Source: Geobacillus zalihae NBRC 101842 (GTDB lineage Bacteria; Bacillota; Bacilli; Bacillales; Anoxybacillaceae). From it: a stretch of 64,000 nt of DNA. Position 1 is the stretch's first letter. Each line of letters opens with the position of its first letter. This document shows, piece by piece, positions 1-7,872 of the stretch. The notes under the pieces are model-generated. The model saw nothing but the letters and a program-made list of their open reading frames with translations. It made no database searches and had not been told where the DNA came from. The stretch lies in contig NZ_BCPV01000009.1 in NCBI RefSeq assembly GCF_001544135.1, positions 1 through 64,000 on the forward strand, read 5' to 3'. Position numbers and translations under genes: made by a program.

Positions 1-334
1 GATGCAATTTGAAGCATGAACATTTGCAAATTTTACTAGGCATTTGATCGACTGTCGGGCGACCGAACAACGCCGCTTTCAGACCCATGTATGGGTCTGT
101 GAAGCGGGTGGTTGTTCGGTCTTCCAAGCCACAGGCTTGCCTTCGACAGTCGAAAAATGGACAAACGGCTTTTCCGTCAAGGATATGTGAAACGTTTTCG
201 TTGCCATCTATTCTATATAAGTTGAAATTTTGTTTTACATCCAGCCGATCACTCGCCACGTTATATCATAGTCGACTTGTATGGAGATAAATATAGAAAC
301 GAAAAATCGGAAATTCTTTATATATGCAATAGGC
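1..334. other. Gene-free left end (about 330 bp)
   Basis: No convincing gene is seen here; the one short open frame on the plus strand has no ribosome-binding site and no recognisable protein. The stretch holds the three-way inverted repeat described separately (48-153). On the minus strand a possible extended -10 element (TG-A-TATAAC) lies at about 260-268. It could start a transcript running leftwards out of the window through the structured element. In B. subtilis the neighbour on this side is maf, so the region may be its leader; that is inference. Confidence 0.5.
48..153. repeat. Three-way-junction inverted repeat / structured element
   Basis: A 10-bp perfect stem (tcgactgtcg at 48-57 with cgacagtcga at 144-153) encloses two further hairpins. 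One is an 11-bp perfect stem (gaccgaacaac at 61-71 with gttgttcggtc at 111-121) capped by an inner 8-bp hairpin (cagaccca/tgggtctg, loop tgta). The other is a 6-bp hairpin (caagcc-aca-ggcttg, 125-139). The fold is equally possible on both strands, and no T-run follows, so it is not a simple terminator. It may be a structured RNA in a 5' leader, or a palindromic mobile repeat. I do not recognise the family. Confidence 0.7.
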
Positions 335-360
335 AAAAAAAACGGGGCTTCTAGCTCCCT
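335..360 (-). terminator. Putative terminator of spoIIB
   Basis: On the minus strand a short GC-rich inverted sequence, starting just upstream of the spoIIB stop codon, is followed by eight T residues (335-342). The stem is imperfect, so the call rests mainly on the T-run position right after the gene. Confidence 0.5.
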
Positions 361-1466
361 AGCGGCACCAATTCGATATAAGCGGCGAGCGCCTCGAGCA
401 GCTGTTGCTGGGCTTTGGCCAACAGCGCTTCATCCCGTCGCTCTTTGTATGCGGCAAGGGCGACATACGCCTGCTTCAGCGCTTCAACATACCGACCGAC
501 TGTTTTGTCGCTTGAAGCATTGCTTTTTTCTAACGCGTCATACGCCTTTTGGAGCGCCTGCCAGTCATCTTCTCCTGCTTTCCTGCCGCCAAGCAAAGCC
601 GCGGAGACCGCTGCCATATTTTCATACAAAACCTCCCCTTTTTGGATGGCCTCCGACCGGCGCGCCGCCGCTTCGGCGGCAAACGACAGCTCTTTGACAT
701 ACGTGCTTGGCACCCTTTGGCGGTATTGGTCGTTGACCGTCCGCAACGTTTCCTTATCCGCGCCGACGGCGATATAGAGCGCTGCCGGTTTTTGCCCCGC
801 GACGACGACCGGCACGCCTGCTGTTTTGATCGATTCGGACGCCTGCTTGGCCGCCGCCGCATTCGAATAGACGCCCGCTTGAATGACCGCAATGGAAAAC
901 GGCGCTCGTACGACGCTTTCTCTTCCTTCTTCGCCCGCCGCTGTTTCAGGCTTTGTCAATTCCGTCATCGCTTCAGATGCCGGCGACGAAGCCAATTTTT
1001 CCTTCGGAATGATGCGCAGCACCGTCATGCCAAACGCCATGCCGACCAACGCAGCGACCAACGCGGCGGCGAGCAGCGACTTGGCTTGAGCCGGCAGCCG
1101 CCATGTCCGACGTCTGGCGCTTTTCTTTTGTTGCATCGCCTCGGAAACGGAAATGACCCGTTCATCCGCCTCAAGGGCGGCCGCCTCTTCCCAACCCGTC
1201 GTTTCAACATCTTCTCGAACTTGCCCATCCTCCACAACCCACAGGCCTGTTGATGGCTTGCCTGCGGATGGCCCGCCTTCTTGAAACGCGCTCACTTGGC
1301 GGCTGTCATCCGCCTCGTTTTTGGCTCGCTGTCCTTTCCCTAGATGGCTGTCCACCGGATATCCACCCGACTCCTCGGACGGCCGTCCTTCCGACGAACG
1401 CTCCACGGTAAATGGGCGGGGCTTGCCGTTGATATTCACCATAATGCGCATGCGCTGCTTGTCCAT
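351..1466 (-). CDS. spoIIB: Stage II sporulation protein B (SPOR-domain membrane protein)
   Basis: A 371-aa protein with a long polar N-terminal region, one membrane span near residues 132-154 (LLAAALVAALVGMAFGM) and an extracytoplasmic SPOR-type domain (from about FSIAVIQAGVYSN to YVKELSF). This is the layout of SpoIIB, which helps localise septal peptidoglycan hydrolysis and engulfment proteins early in sporulation; SPOR domains bind denuded septal glycan. The ATG at 1466 is chosen because AAGGACGG precedes it; an in-frame upstream extension reads through a terminator. The gene stands alone between the end of the pilus operon and the left end. In B. subtilis spoIIB also lies beside comC, supporting the name. 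Confidence 0.85.
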   Translation of the reverse strand: MDKQRMRIMVNINGKPRPFTVERSSEGRPSEESGGYPVDSHLGKGQRAKNEADDSRQVSAFQEGGPSAGKPSTGLWVVEDGQVREDVETTGWEEAAALEADERVISVSEAMQQKKSARRRTWRLPAQAKSLLAAALVAALVGMAFGMTVLRIIPKEKLASSPASEAMTELTKPETAAGEEGRESVVRAPFSIAVIQAGVYSNAAAAKQASESIKTAGVPVVVAGQKPAALYIAVGADKETLRTVNDQYRQRVPSTYVKELSFAAEAAARRSEAIQKGEVLYENMAAVSAALLGGRKAGEDDWQALQKAYDALEKSNASSDKTVGRYVEALKQAYVALAAYKERRDEALLAKAQQQLLEALAAYIELVPLGS

Positions 1467-1506
1467 TTTGCCACCGTCCTTTTTCACACTTCGATTTCTT
1501 TCGCCT

Positions 1507-1515
1507 ATCTTACCA
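1507..1515 (-). promoter_or_regulatory. Putative spoIIB promoter (extended -10)
   Basis: The minus strand reads TGG-TAAGAT, an extended -10 element about 40 bp before the spoIIB start and directly after the pilus-operon terminator. No good -35 hexamer is seen because the T-run occupies that place. Confidence 0.4.
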
Positions 1516-1520
1516 TAAAG

Positions 1521-1557
1521 AGAAAAAAAAAAGAACAAGACATTTGTCGCCTTGTTC
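1521..1557 (-). terminator. Terminator of the minus-strand pilus operon
   Basis: On the minus strand gaacaag (1551-1557) and cttgttc (1533-1539) form a 7-bp stem with an 11-nt loop, followed by a T-rich run at 1521-1532. It separates the last pilus gene from spoIIB. Confidence 0.75.
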
Positions 1558-1583
1558 CTGCTTCTTTTCTTCATTTTCCGACA

Positions 1584-2045
1584 TTATCGGTCACGAATCA
1601 TCTCCGTCCCCAGCGCTTCGACAGGAATCGGCTGCTCGCGCCCCTCATAGGTGCAAAGCTGCTTTGTCTCGCCTTTCAAGCAAACGGCGTAATCGATCCC
1701 GCCGTCTTCCCGCTTCGTGGCAAGCACGTACGATGGATTCGTTTCCGGCGGCAATACATTTCCGGTAAACGGATCTTCGATTGGATCCAGCAAACCGTTG
1801 CCCACCAATTCTCCATACGACAATATGGCAGAAGAACGGGCTGGCAAAAATTCCACTTTCTCGGCGCCGACATACAGCCGCGCCGCTTCATACAAGCCAT
1901 AAGCATCCGAAACAAACGCCCGCTCGCGCGCCCGATCAATCACCGTCCACATGGCAAGACCGACGATCATCGCCACAATGCCGATGATCACCAACACAGC
2001 CAAAAGCTCAATGAGGGTCATCCCCCGCTTCATGCGAATGAGCAT
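1584..2045 (-). CDS. Type IV pilin-like minor pilin
   Basis: A 153-aa prepilin. The leader is short and basic (MLIRMKRG), with the peptidase cleavage site after Gly8, followed by MTLIELLAVLVIIGIVAM. The Glu at position +5 and the hydrophobic helix are the class III prepilin signature. Two cysteines near the C-terminus (CLKGETKQLC) could form a disulfide closing a D-loop. It is the last gene of the pilus operon, 21 bp after pilO, and a terminator follows. It is probably a minor subunit, because a separate and more typical major pilin lies at 5047-5508; the roles are inferred. An ATG 12 bp further on (MKRG) is an alternative start. Confidence 0.8.
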   Translation of the reverse strand: MLIRMKRGMTLIELLAVLVIIGIVAMIVGLAMWTVIDRARERAFVSDAYGLYEAARLYVGAEKVEFLPARSSAILSYGELVGNGLLDPIEDPFTGNVLPPETNPSYVLATKREDGGIDYAVCLKGETKQLCTYEGREQPIPVEALGTEMIRDR

Positions 2046-2066
2046 ATCGGACTTCCACCATCCCCG

Positions 2067-2774
2067 CTACCGGCCCGAAGACGGCGCCATTTCCACGAGC
2101 GGATTGTCTTTGCCGCTTGGCGGAGGGACATCGCGAACGGGAGACAACTGTTTCCATTTCTCAAGCTTCGGAGCATAAAACGCACGAACGGTCACCGAAT
2201 ACGTCAACGGTTGGACTTCATCAGCGATGGACATCAGCTCCGGAGGCCCAGTGACGGTCAACCCTTCAATCGCCACGATGCGCTCCGACTGCTCCAACAC
2301 CTCTAAAAACCGTTCAAGCTGATAATAGGAAGGCGACTGCACGGTCAGTTGGGCGGTGATGGATTGAATGCTGCTTGGCGGAGAAACCGCTCGATTTCCT
2401 TCGCTTCCGTTGTTCGTTCCACTGTCGTTCTGCTGTGAAGATGCTGCTCCTTCATCAGAAAAATTGACGCTCACCAGCTGGCTGTCAGCGATATATTCCG
2501 CTTTCTGAAACAAGAGCAACAACTGGTCCGTAAGCGGATGGACAGGGACTTTTTTTTGCAATGAAGCAACGGTTTGTGCTGTTTCCTCTGAAGAAGGAGG
2601 CAGCTTTTGCTTCAAAGCGGCGAGCACCTTTTTCTCGCTTTGCACCGTTTGCTCCATCTGCTCGAGCTGGCTGTAGCGAGGCATGACCAGCCATGAATAG
2701 GCGGCCGCAAACAAAAGCGCGGTGACCGCAGCCATTGCCGCAACAAGAAGCGGCCATTTGCCAAAGCGGCTCAT
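2067..2774 (-). CDS. pilO: PilO-like inner-membrane pilus assembly protein
   Basis: A 235-aa protein with a short cytoplasmic tail, one membrane helix (about residues 9-31), a coiled-coil segment rich in Gln/Glu/Lys, and a C-terminal region compatible with the ferredoxin-like fold of PilO/GspM. In type IV pilus machines PilN and PilO form coiled-coil dimers that link the PilM ring to the extracellular side. Sequence similarity to named PilO is not obvious by eye; the call rests on topology and the invariant order pilM-pilN-pilO. A clear ribosome-binding site (GGGGAGGG) precedes the ATG. It lies 23 bp after pilN. Confidence 0.75.
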   Translation of the reverse strand: MSRFGKWPLLVAAMAAVTALLFAAAYSWLVMPRYSQLEQMEQTVQSEKKVLAALKQKLPPSSEETAQTVASLQKKVPVHPLTDQLLLLFQKAEYIADSQLVSVNFSDEGAASSQQNDSGTNNGSEGNRAVSPPSSIQSITAQLTVQSPSYYQLERFLEVLEQSERIVAIEGLTVTGPPELMSIADEVQPLTYSVTVRAFYAPKLEKWKQLSPVRDVPPPSGKDNPLVEMAPSSGR

Positions 2775-2797
2775 GATTTTTTTCCCTCCCCATCAGC

Positions 2798-3346
2798 CTA
2801 TTGCAGCTCCAGCTCATATTGCGCCATATATCTTGGCACGACTTGATGATCTTCCGGTTCGCCACTCGTCTCGCTATTGGCCGCCACATTGACCAGTTTG
2901 ACGTTTTTCACCATTCTCACTTTTTCTAATCGATCCAAATAATAGGCCGCCTCTTCCGGCGCATCAAACTGCACCACCATGGTCATCTTTGTCTGATCCG
3001 AGTACGTCACATTCATCATGAATCCGCGTTCGGGAAGCTGCTTTGTCAATGCCCGCAGCAACGGCACTGATTTCAGCGGATAGCGTTCCGCCCATTTCAC
3101 CGCCTTCGCCAGCTCTTCTTGCTCCTTCTGTTCGTCTATATTTTTCATTTTCGCCGCCAGTACATCTTGCTCCGCTCGCACTTTTTTTAATTCCGCCTCC
3201 AACATGGCCTGGCGATGATCCGCACGATCGATCAACCAATACAGCACCGAACCGGCTAGGAGAAGCAGCGCCGCCCCGAACAACAAAACGAGACGGATCG
3301 GCTGCCTCGTTTCTTTTTTCGGCAATAAATTGATTTCAGCGATCAT
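2798..3346 (-). CDS. pilN: PilN-like pilus assembly protein
   Basis: A 182-aa bitopic membrane protein starting MIAEINLLPKK. The INLLP motif at the extreme N-terminus is the conserved PilN segment that docks into a groove of PilM. One membrane span (about residues 19-40) is followed by a coiled coil (AELKKVRAEQDVLAAK) and a small C-terminal alpha/beta domain. The start overlaps the end of pilM by 11 bp, indicating translational coupling, and AAGGAAGG lies upstream. With PilM and PilO it builds the inner-membrane alignment platform of the type IV pilus. Confidence 0.85.
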   Translation of the reverse strand: MIAEINLLPKKETRQPIRLVLLFGAALLLLAGSVLYWLIDRADHRQAMLEAELKKVRAEQDVLAAKMKNIDEQKEQEELAKAVKWAERYPLKSVPLLRALTKQLPERGFMMNVTYSDQTKMTMVVQFDAPEEAAYYLDRLEKVRMVKNVKLVNVAANSETSGEPEDHQVVPRYMAQYELELQ

Positions 3347-4274
3347 CGTCAGCCCTTCCTTCTTTCAACGCCAATCCCCAGGCGAGATGAAAGCGGTCCG
3401 GCAGCGGATCAAGAGACGCGCTGAGCCGTTCTACAGGCACTTCAAGCCGCTCTGTCAAAGCCGTGAACACATGGCCCAACTCTGGATGATCGCCGGCGAG
3501 AAACAGGCGTGTGATGGACTGTTTGCCTTGTTGGAGGGAAAACGAATAAAAGCTCATGATCCGTTCCATTTCCTTATACACATCGACGAACGGATCCACA
3601 ATCGCCGCCGTCCGGTCACGATAGGCTTCAAGCGGCAAATGGCGCATAAACAACGGCAAATGACGATGAAACACGCTCAAATTCACGGCGGATTCGTCAA
3701 ACTGCACAAGCAAAATATGATCGTCCGGCGCAGCTTGTCCCGCCGCATAAAACGGACGATAAGCGCAAAGCGGCGATACATCCGCGGCCACCGGGCGCAA
3801 ATCGGCTTCTTCCAAAAGCGCCGCGTATTCCGACACCGCCTCTTCCGGCGCGGCAAACAACAGCACGTTCAGCACCTCGTTTGTTCTCTCGGCCACGACG
3901 TAGTCAAACACCGGATCGGCGAACGGAAGCGGAATCGATTCACCAAGCTCCATAAACAAATAGCCGCGGATGTCCTCGTCCGACAAATGAGCGGGAAGCG
4001 GCAAATGGCGGATCATCACAAACGGATCGGGAACGACAAAGCGGACACGCCGCCCGTCAAGTTTCCATTCGTCAACACATTCGTCCAAAATCATCGCCAA
4101 CGTTTCCCGATCGGCGATTTTTCCATCGCGAATGATGCCGGGCGGCAAGGCTCGCTCGCCCCATCGCCTCGCCTCGGGCGGCTGTCCCGGCTTTGCTTCC
4201 ACATAGCGGAGGACATGATCTTTGATGATGATGTTCGCCTGTTTCGCCTTTCGCCGCCATAACGCCATCTTCAT
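3336..4274 (-). CDS. pilM: PilM-like actin-fold pilus assembly ATPase
   Basis: A 312-aa soluble protein without a signal peptide or membrane span, matching the actin-like PilM/ComA family in length and position just before pilN. PilM is a cytoplasmic ring protein that binds the PilN N-terminus and communicates with the PilB/PilT motors. The central region (VRFVVPDPFVMIRHLPLP) and following acidic segment (LFMELGESIPLPFAD) resemble the PilM pattern in which the partner-binding groove forms. ATP-binding residues cannot be confirmed by eye. A second ATG two codons in is an alternative start. Confidence 0.8.
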   Translation of the reverse strand: MKMALWRRKAKQANIIIKDHVLRYVEAKPGQPPEARRWGERALPPGIIRDGKIADRETLAMILDECVDEWKLDGRRVRFVVPDPFVMIRHLPLPAHLSDEDIRGYLFMELGESIPLPFADPVFDYVVAERTNEVLNVLLFAAPEEAVSEYAALLEEADLRPVAADVSPLCAYRPFYAAGQAAPDDHILLVQFDESAVNLSVFHRHLPLFMRHLPLEAYRDRTAAIVDPFVDVYKEMERIMSFYSFSLQQGKQSITRLFLAGDHPELGHVFTALTERLEVPVERLSASLDPLPDRFHLAWGLALKEGRADDDR

Positions 4275-4295
4275 TCCGCTTCCTTTCTGCCGTCT

Positions 4296-5042
4296 TTACA
4301 TCATGAGTGAAATATACGCGCGCACGATCGCTTCTCCGAAGAAAAACGCGGTCAACGCCCCGAGTGCGATCGCCGGCGCAAACGGCATCGGCTTGCCGCG
4401 CCGCACGCGCCCCAGCGCCATGCCAATCAGCCCGATGATCGTTCCATACAACGTCGCCAAAAAAAAGGCGAGCAACACCATTTTCCAGCCAAGCACCATT
4501 CCCAAAACCGCAAACAGCTTCACATCGCCGCCCCCCATCCCGCCATTGGACAAAACGGCAATCAGCCATAAAAGCGAAAATCCGACCGCCGCCCCAAGGA
4601 GCATATCGACCCACGGCAAAAACGGGATCACAAGCCGCTCCATCAAAAACAAACCGGCAAACACCAAAAGCACCCGGTCGGGGATGAGCATGTAGCGAAG
4701 GTCGGAGACGACAATGATGGCAAACAAGCTGATCAACGTCCACGCCACAACGAGCCGCCCGCCCCAGCCGACCCACATCGGCGCGGCCGTCAACAAAGCG
4801 GCGGTTGTCAATTCCATCAAAGGGTAAAGGGGGGAGATGCGCCCCCCGCACCCTTTGCATCTTCCTTTTTGCGCGACATACGACACAACCGGGATGAGCT
4901 CCCCAGCCGATAGCGTCCGTCCGCACGCCGGGCAATGCGACCGCGGGCGGACGATCGACTCCCCGACCGGCACCCGCAGCCCGACGACGTTAAAGAAGGA
5001 GCCGAGGAGGAGAGCGATAATAAAGACGAAGATGACCATCAT
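4296..5042 (-). CDS. pilD: Prepilin leader peptidase / N-methyltransferase (ComC/PilD)
   Basis: A 248-aa polytopic membrane protein. The N-terminal part has the methyltransferase-associated zinc site with two CxxC pairs (CPAC, CKGC). The C-terminal A24 peptidase domain carries the two catalytic aspartates, one in SDLRYMLIPD and one in the GxGD motif (GGGDVK). It removes prepilin leaders and N-methylates the new N-terminus. It should process all five prepilins encoded here. It corresponds in position to B. subtilis comC, next to folC, but sits inside a full pilus operon. No strong Shine-Dalgarno is visible before the ATG, which lies 4 bp after the major pilin stop, so translation may be coupled. 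Confidence 0.93.
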   Translation of the reverse strand: MMVIFVFIIALLLGSFFNVVGLRVPVGESIVRPRSHCPACGRTLSAGELIPVVSYVAQKGRCKGCGGRISPLYPLMELTTAALLTAAPMWVGWGGRLVVAWTLISLFAIIVVSDLRYMLIPDRVLLVFAGLFLMERLVIPFLPWVDMLLGAAVGFSLLWLIAVLSNGGMGGGDVKLFAVLGMVLGWKMVLLAFFLATLYGTIIGLIGMALGRVRRGKPMPFAPAIALGALTAFFFGEAIVRAYISLMM

Positions 5043-5046
5043 ACTA

Positions 5047-5508
5047 TTAGTTAAGATCTACATCATCTCTTGTCAAATCACTAGCATCTTTGTCGCCTTT
5101 AATATACACATGTTTGCCATCATTGTCCACGAGTTTAACATGATATTCAATTCCTATTACCTTATTATTCGAATCGGTTTTTTGCACAATTTCTACTTTA
5201 CTTTCGGTTGCATGATATTGTTTGGTCGACACCTTTCCGGGTGATTTCGGAATATTTTCCAAGTAACCCCCGTCATACAATTGTTGCAACGTATACACCG
5301 ATTGCGTGTTTTTATCAGCAGTCACCGCTAAACGAGCGGCACTCACAATTTGCTGCGCATTAGCAATATGGGCATCCTTTTTCGAATTGTCCATAATCGC
5401 CCCAATTGCCGGAATCGCAATCGCCGCGATAATCCCTAAAATGACAATGACGGCGAGCAGTTCGATGAGCGTCAAGCCGCGCTCGTTTTTGATGATGCGT
5501 TTCAACAT
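5047..5508 (-). CDS. Major type IV pilin (ComGC/PilA-like)
   Basis: A 153-aa prepilin with a basic leader (MLKRIIKNERG), cleavage after Gly and a classic helix starting LTLIELLAVIVILGIIAAIA, with Glu at +5. The soluble part is rich in Lys, Asp and Asn, ends in an acidic tail (SDLTRDDVDLN), and has no cysteines. It is the best candidate for the major subunit: most canonical N-terminus, strong ribosome-binding site (GGGAGAGG), and an AT-rich leader of about 100 bp in front of it. The base composition is more AT-rich than the flanking pilC and pilD. ATG at 5508 is chosen over the GTG immediately upstream. Confidence 0.88.
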   Translation of the reverse strand: MLKRIIKNERGLTLIELLAVIVILGIIAAIAIPAIGAIMDNSKKDAHIANAQQIVSAARLAVTADKNTQSVYTLQQLYDGGYLENIPKSPGKVSTKQYHATESKVEIVQKTDSNNKVIGIEYHVKLVDNDGKHVYIKGDKDASDLTRDDVDLN

Positions 5509-5606
5509 CACTTTCCTCTCCCTTTCTTTTTTAATGTTTTAGCACGATTTCCCTATTATTCTACAATATAGTCCAAAAAATAGGAAGATATTCTTAATAT
5601 AAATTA
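5509..5606 (-). promoter_or_regulatory. AT-rich leader before the major pilin gene
   Basis: A 98-bp AT-rich gap breaks the otherwise tightly packed operon between pilC and the pilin gene. It contains several AT-rich hexamers (TATATT, TAGAAT) but no well-spaced sigma-A pair. It could hold a weak promoter or an mRNA processing or stability site that raises pilin output. Confidence 0.3.
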
Positions 5607-6818
5607 TTATTGTTGAATGTGATTAAAGATGTCGTACATCGGGACGATGATGGAGGTGACGATCGTCCCCACGACGCCGGCAAGCAGCACAATCATCAGC
5701 GGCTCGATGAGCGACTTGAGGCGATCGGTGCCGGCGTCGACTTCCGCTTCGTAAAAGTCGGCGACTTTGCCAAGCATGGCGTCAAGCGAACCGGTTTGCT
5801 CGCCGATCGTGATCATTTGCGCCACGAGCGGCGGAAACGCCCAATGGCGGCGGAGCGGCTCGGCGAGCGACTGGCCGCGCTCAAGAGCGGTTCGCGCTTC
5901 ATCAAGGACGGACGCGATCACTTCATTTTCTACGACGCGCTCGGAAATGGACAGCGCCTCTAAAATCGGCACGGAGCTTGACACGAGTGAGCTCAATGTC
6001 CTCGTGACGCGCGCCAATGCCGCTTTTTGGACAAGGGTTCCGAAAATGGGCAGCCGCATGGCCGCATAGTCCAAATAATATTTCGTGCGCTTTTGCCGGC
6101 GCAGCGCGGTGAACAAAAGGAACACCCCGATCGCCAGCAACGTTATCATCCACCAATAATGCTGCATAAATGCGCTCGCTTTCAGCACAAACTTTGTGAT
6201 CGCCGGCAATTCGGCGTGAAAATCGGCAAACATGTCGACAAACGTCGGCACGACCGAGACAAGCAAAAAGATGACAACCGCAACGGCGATGATGGCGACA
6301 GCCACTGGATAGGCAAGCGCCGAGACGATTTTTTGCCTTGTTCGATGCACTTTTTCAAAATGGTCGGCAAGCCGGTCGAGCGTTTCATCGAGCGTGCCGC
6401 TCGCTTCACCGGCGCGCACCATATTGACAAACAATGGCGGGAAAATGCGGGGATGCTTTGCGGCTGCGGCAGAAAGCGGATTCCCTTCTCGGAGATGCTG
6501 TTCCATATCGTCGAGTGCACGAGCAAGCGCTTTGCTTTCCGTTTGCTCCGCCAAAATGCGGATCGAATCAACGATCGTCACCCCGGCGCGCACAAGCGTT
6601 GCAAACTGGCGCAAAAAGACGACGAAGTGTTGCAGCTTGACGGCTCGTCCTATGGAAATTTCTTTGTTCCAAACAGATGACGGCACCTCGGCGATCACAA
6701 TGGGGCGAATGCCTTTCTCCCTCAATTTCAGGACAGCCTCACGGCGGGAGTTTGCGGCAATCGTCCCGGATTTTTTCCGTCCGCTTCGGTCGCGCCCCTC
6801 ATACTTAAATTGCGCCAT
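5607..6818 (-). CDS. pilC: PilC-like inner-membrane platform protein
   Basis: A 403-aa GspF/PilC family protein beginning MAQFKYEGRDRSGRKKSG, the typical family N-terminus. Two repeated cytoplasmic helical domains (FVVFLRQFATLVRAGV and ARVTRTLSSLVSSSVPI) alternate with membrane spans at about 170-195, 220-240 and 375-395. PilC is the rotor-like platform on which the PilB and PilT motors act to extend and retract the pilus. The ATG at 6818 overlaps pilT by 14 bp. A GTG nine bases upstream is possible but less well placed. Confidence 0.93.
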   Translation of the reverse strand: MAQFKYEGRDRSGRKKSGTIAANSRREAVLKLREKGIRPIVIAEVPSSVWNKEISIGRAVKLQHFVVFLRQFATLVRAGVTIVDSIRILAEQTESKALARALDDMEQHLREGNPLSAAAAKHPRIFPPLFVNMVRAGEASGTLDETLDRLADHFEKVHRTRQKIVSALAYPVAVAIIAVAVVIFLLVSVVPTFVDMFADFHAELPAITKFVLKASAFMQHYWWMITLLAIGVFLLFTALRRQKRTKYYLDYAAMRLPIFGTLVQKAALARVTRTLSSLVSSSVPILEALSISERVVENEVIASVLDEARTALERGQSLAEPLRRHWAFPPLVAQMITIGEQTGSLDAMLGKVADFYEAEVDAGTDRLKSLIEPLMIVLLAGVVGTIVTSIIVPMYDIFNHIQQ

Positions 6819-7860
6819 CCGCTCCACGCTCCCTTGTCAAATACGCTTCCGCGGCCAATGGATCAATACGGCCAGCGGCCACAAGCTCCCTGACGCTCAT
6901 TTCCATCGTCTGCATGCCCACACTGCGGCCCGTCTGCATAATATTGATGATTTGATGCTCTTTTTCATTGCGGATCAAATTGGCCACTGCGGCATTGTTG
7001 ATTAAAATTTCCATAGCCGCCGTCCGTCCTCTCTTCCGACCGTCGGGAAATAAACGTTGGGCCATGACGGCAACAAGGACGGAAGCGAGCTGCAGCCGAA
7101 TTTGCGCCTGCTGGGCTGACGGAAAGACGTCAATCATCCGTTCGATCGCCGCTGGGGCGCTCGCCGTATGAAGGGTGCCAAGCACTAAATGACCCGTTTC
7201 CGCGGCAGTGATCGCGGTTTGGATCGTTTCCAAATCGCGCATTTCCCCGACTAAAATCACATCCGGATCTTGACGAAGCGCAGCGCGCAATCCGGCGGCA
7301 AAACTGTTCGTGTCAAAGCCAACTTCCCGCTGGTCGATGATCGATTTTCCGTGCTGATGCAAATATTCAATCGGATCTTCCAGCGTAATGATATGTCTAG
7401 ACATCGTTTTGTTCATGTAGTCGATCATCGCCGCCAATGTGGTCGATTTGCCGCTGCCGGTCGGCCCGGTGACAAGCACAAGCCCGTGCGGCTTTTCCGC
7501 GATGCGCTTTAACACGCTTGGCAAGCCGAGCTCTTCTAATGTCGGAATGCACGGCGGGATGAGGCGCACGGCGAGCGAGACGCATGACCGCTGTTTAAAC
7601 ACGTTTAAGCGAAAGCGGGAAACGCCGGCAATGCCATACGAAAAATCAAGCTCTCCGGTTTCCTGAAACTGCTGCCAAAGCGGCGCCGGAATGACGGCTT
7701 TCGCCATTTGCTCTGTTTCCTCCGGGTGCAGGCGCTCATGGCCGTAAGCTCTCAACTCCCCGTTCACGCGAAAAATCGGCGGCGCACCGACGGTCAAATG
7801 CACGTCGGAAGCGCGGCATTCAAAGGCCGCGCGCAATAACGCCTCAAGCTTTTCCTTCAT
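6805..7860 (-). CDS. pilT: PilT retraction ATPase
   Basis: A 351-aa hexameric secretion ATPase. Walker A is GPTGSGKST, followed by an Asp box (TLEDPIEYLH), Walker B (VILVGEMRD) and the His box (TGHLVLGTLHT). A C-terminal segment ANLIRNEKEHQI matches the retraction motif that separates PilT from PilB. It lacks the N-terminal extension and zinc motif of extension ATPases. It powers pilus retraction and therefore twitching or DNA uptake pulling. The ATG at 7860 follows GGGTGAG; pilB ends 12 bp upstream. Confidence 0.95.
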   Translation of the reverse strand: MKEKLEALLRAAFECRASDVHLTVGAPPIFRVNGELRAYGHERLHPEETEQMAKAVIPAPLWQQFQETGELDFSYGIAGVSRFRLNVFKQRSCVSLAVRLIPPCIPTLEELGLPSVLKRIAEKPHGLVLVTGPTGSGKSTTLAAMIDYMNKTMSRHIITLEDPIEYLHQHGKSIIDQREVGFDTNSFAAGLRAALRQDPDVILVGEMRDLETIQTAITAAETGHLVLGTLHTASAPAAIERMIDVFPSAQQAQIRLQLASVLVAVMAQRLFPDGRKRGRTAAMEILINNAAVANLIRNEKEHQIINIMQTGRSVGMQTMEMSVRELVAAGRIDPLAAEAYLTRERGADGAI

Positions 7861-7872
7861 CCGTCTCACCCA

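Noticed and set aside
87-290. Short plus-strand frame over the left-end structured element
   Set aside because: No ribosome-binding site, and the first half runs through the inverted repeat; no protein-like pattern.
3330-4262. A 310-aa open frame opposite pilM
   Set aside because: It is the complement of a well supported gene, rich in Arg/His/Lys, with no recognisable motif. The same applies to long opposite-strand frames over hemA, ilvC, uvrC and others; they come from the GC-rich codon pattern.
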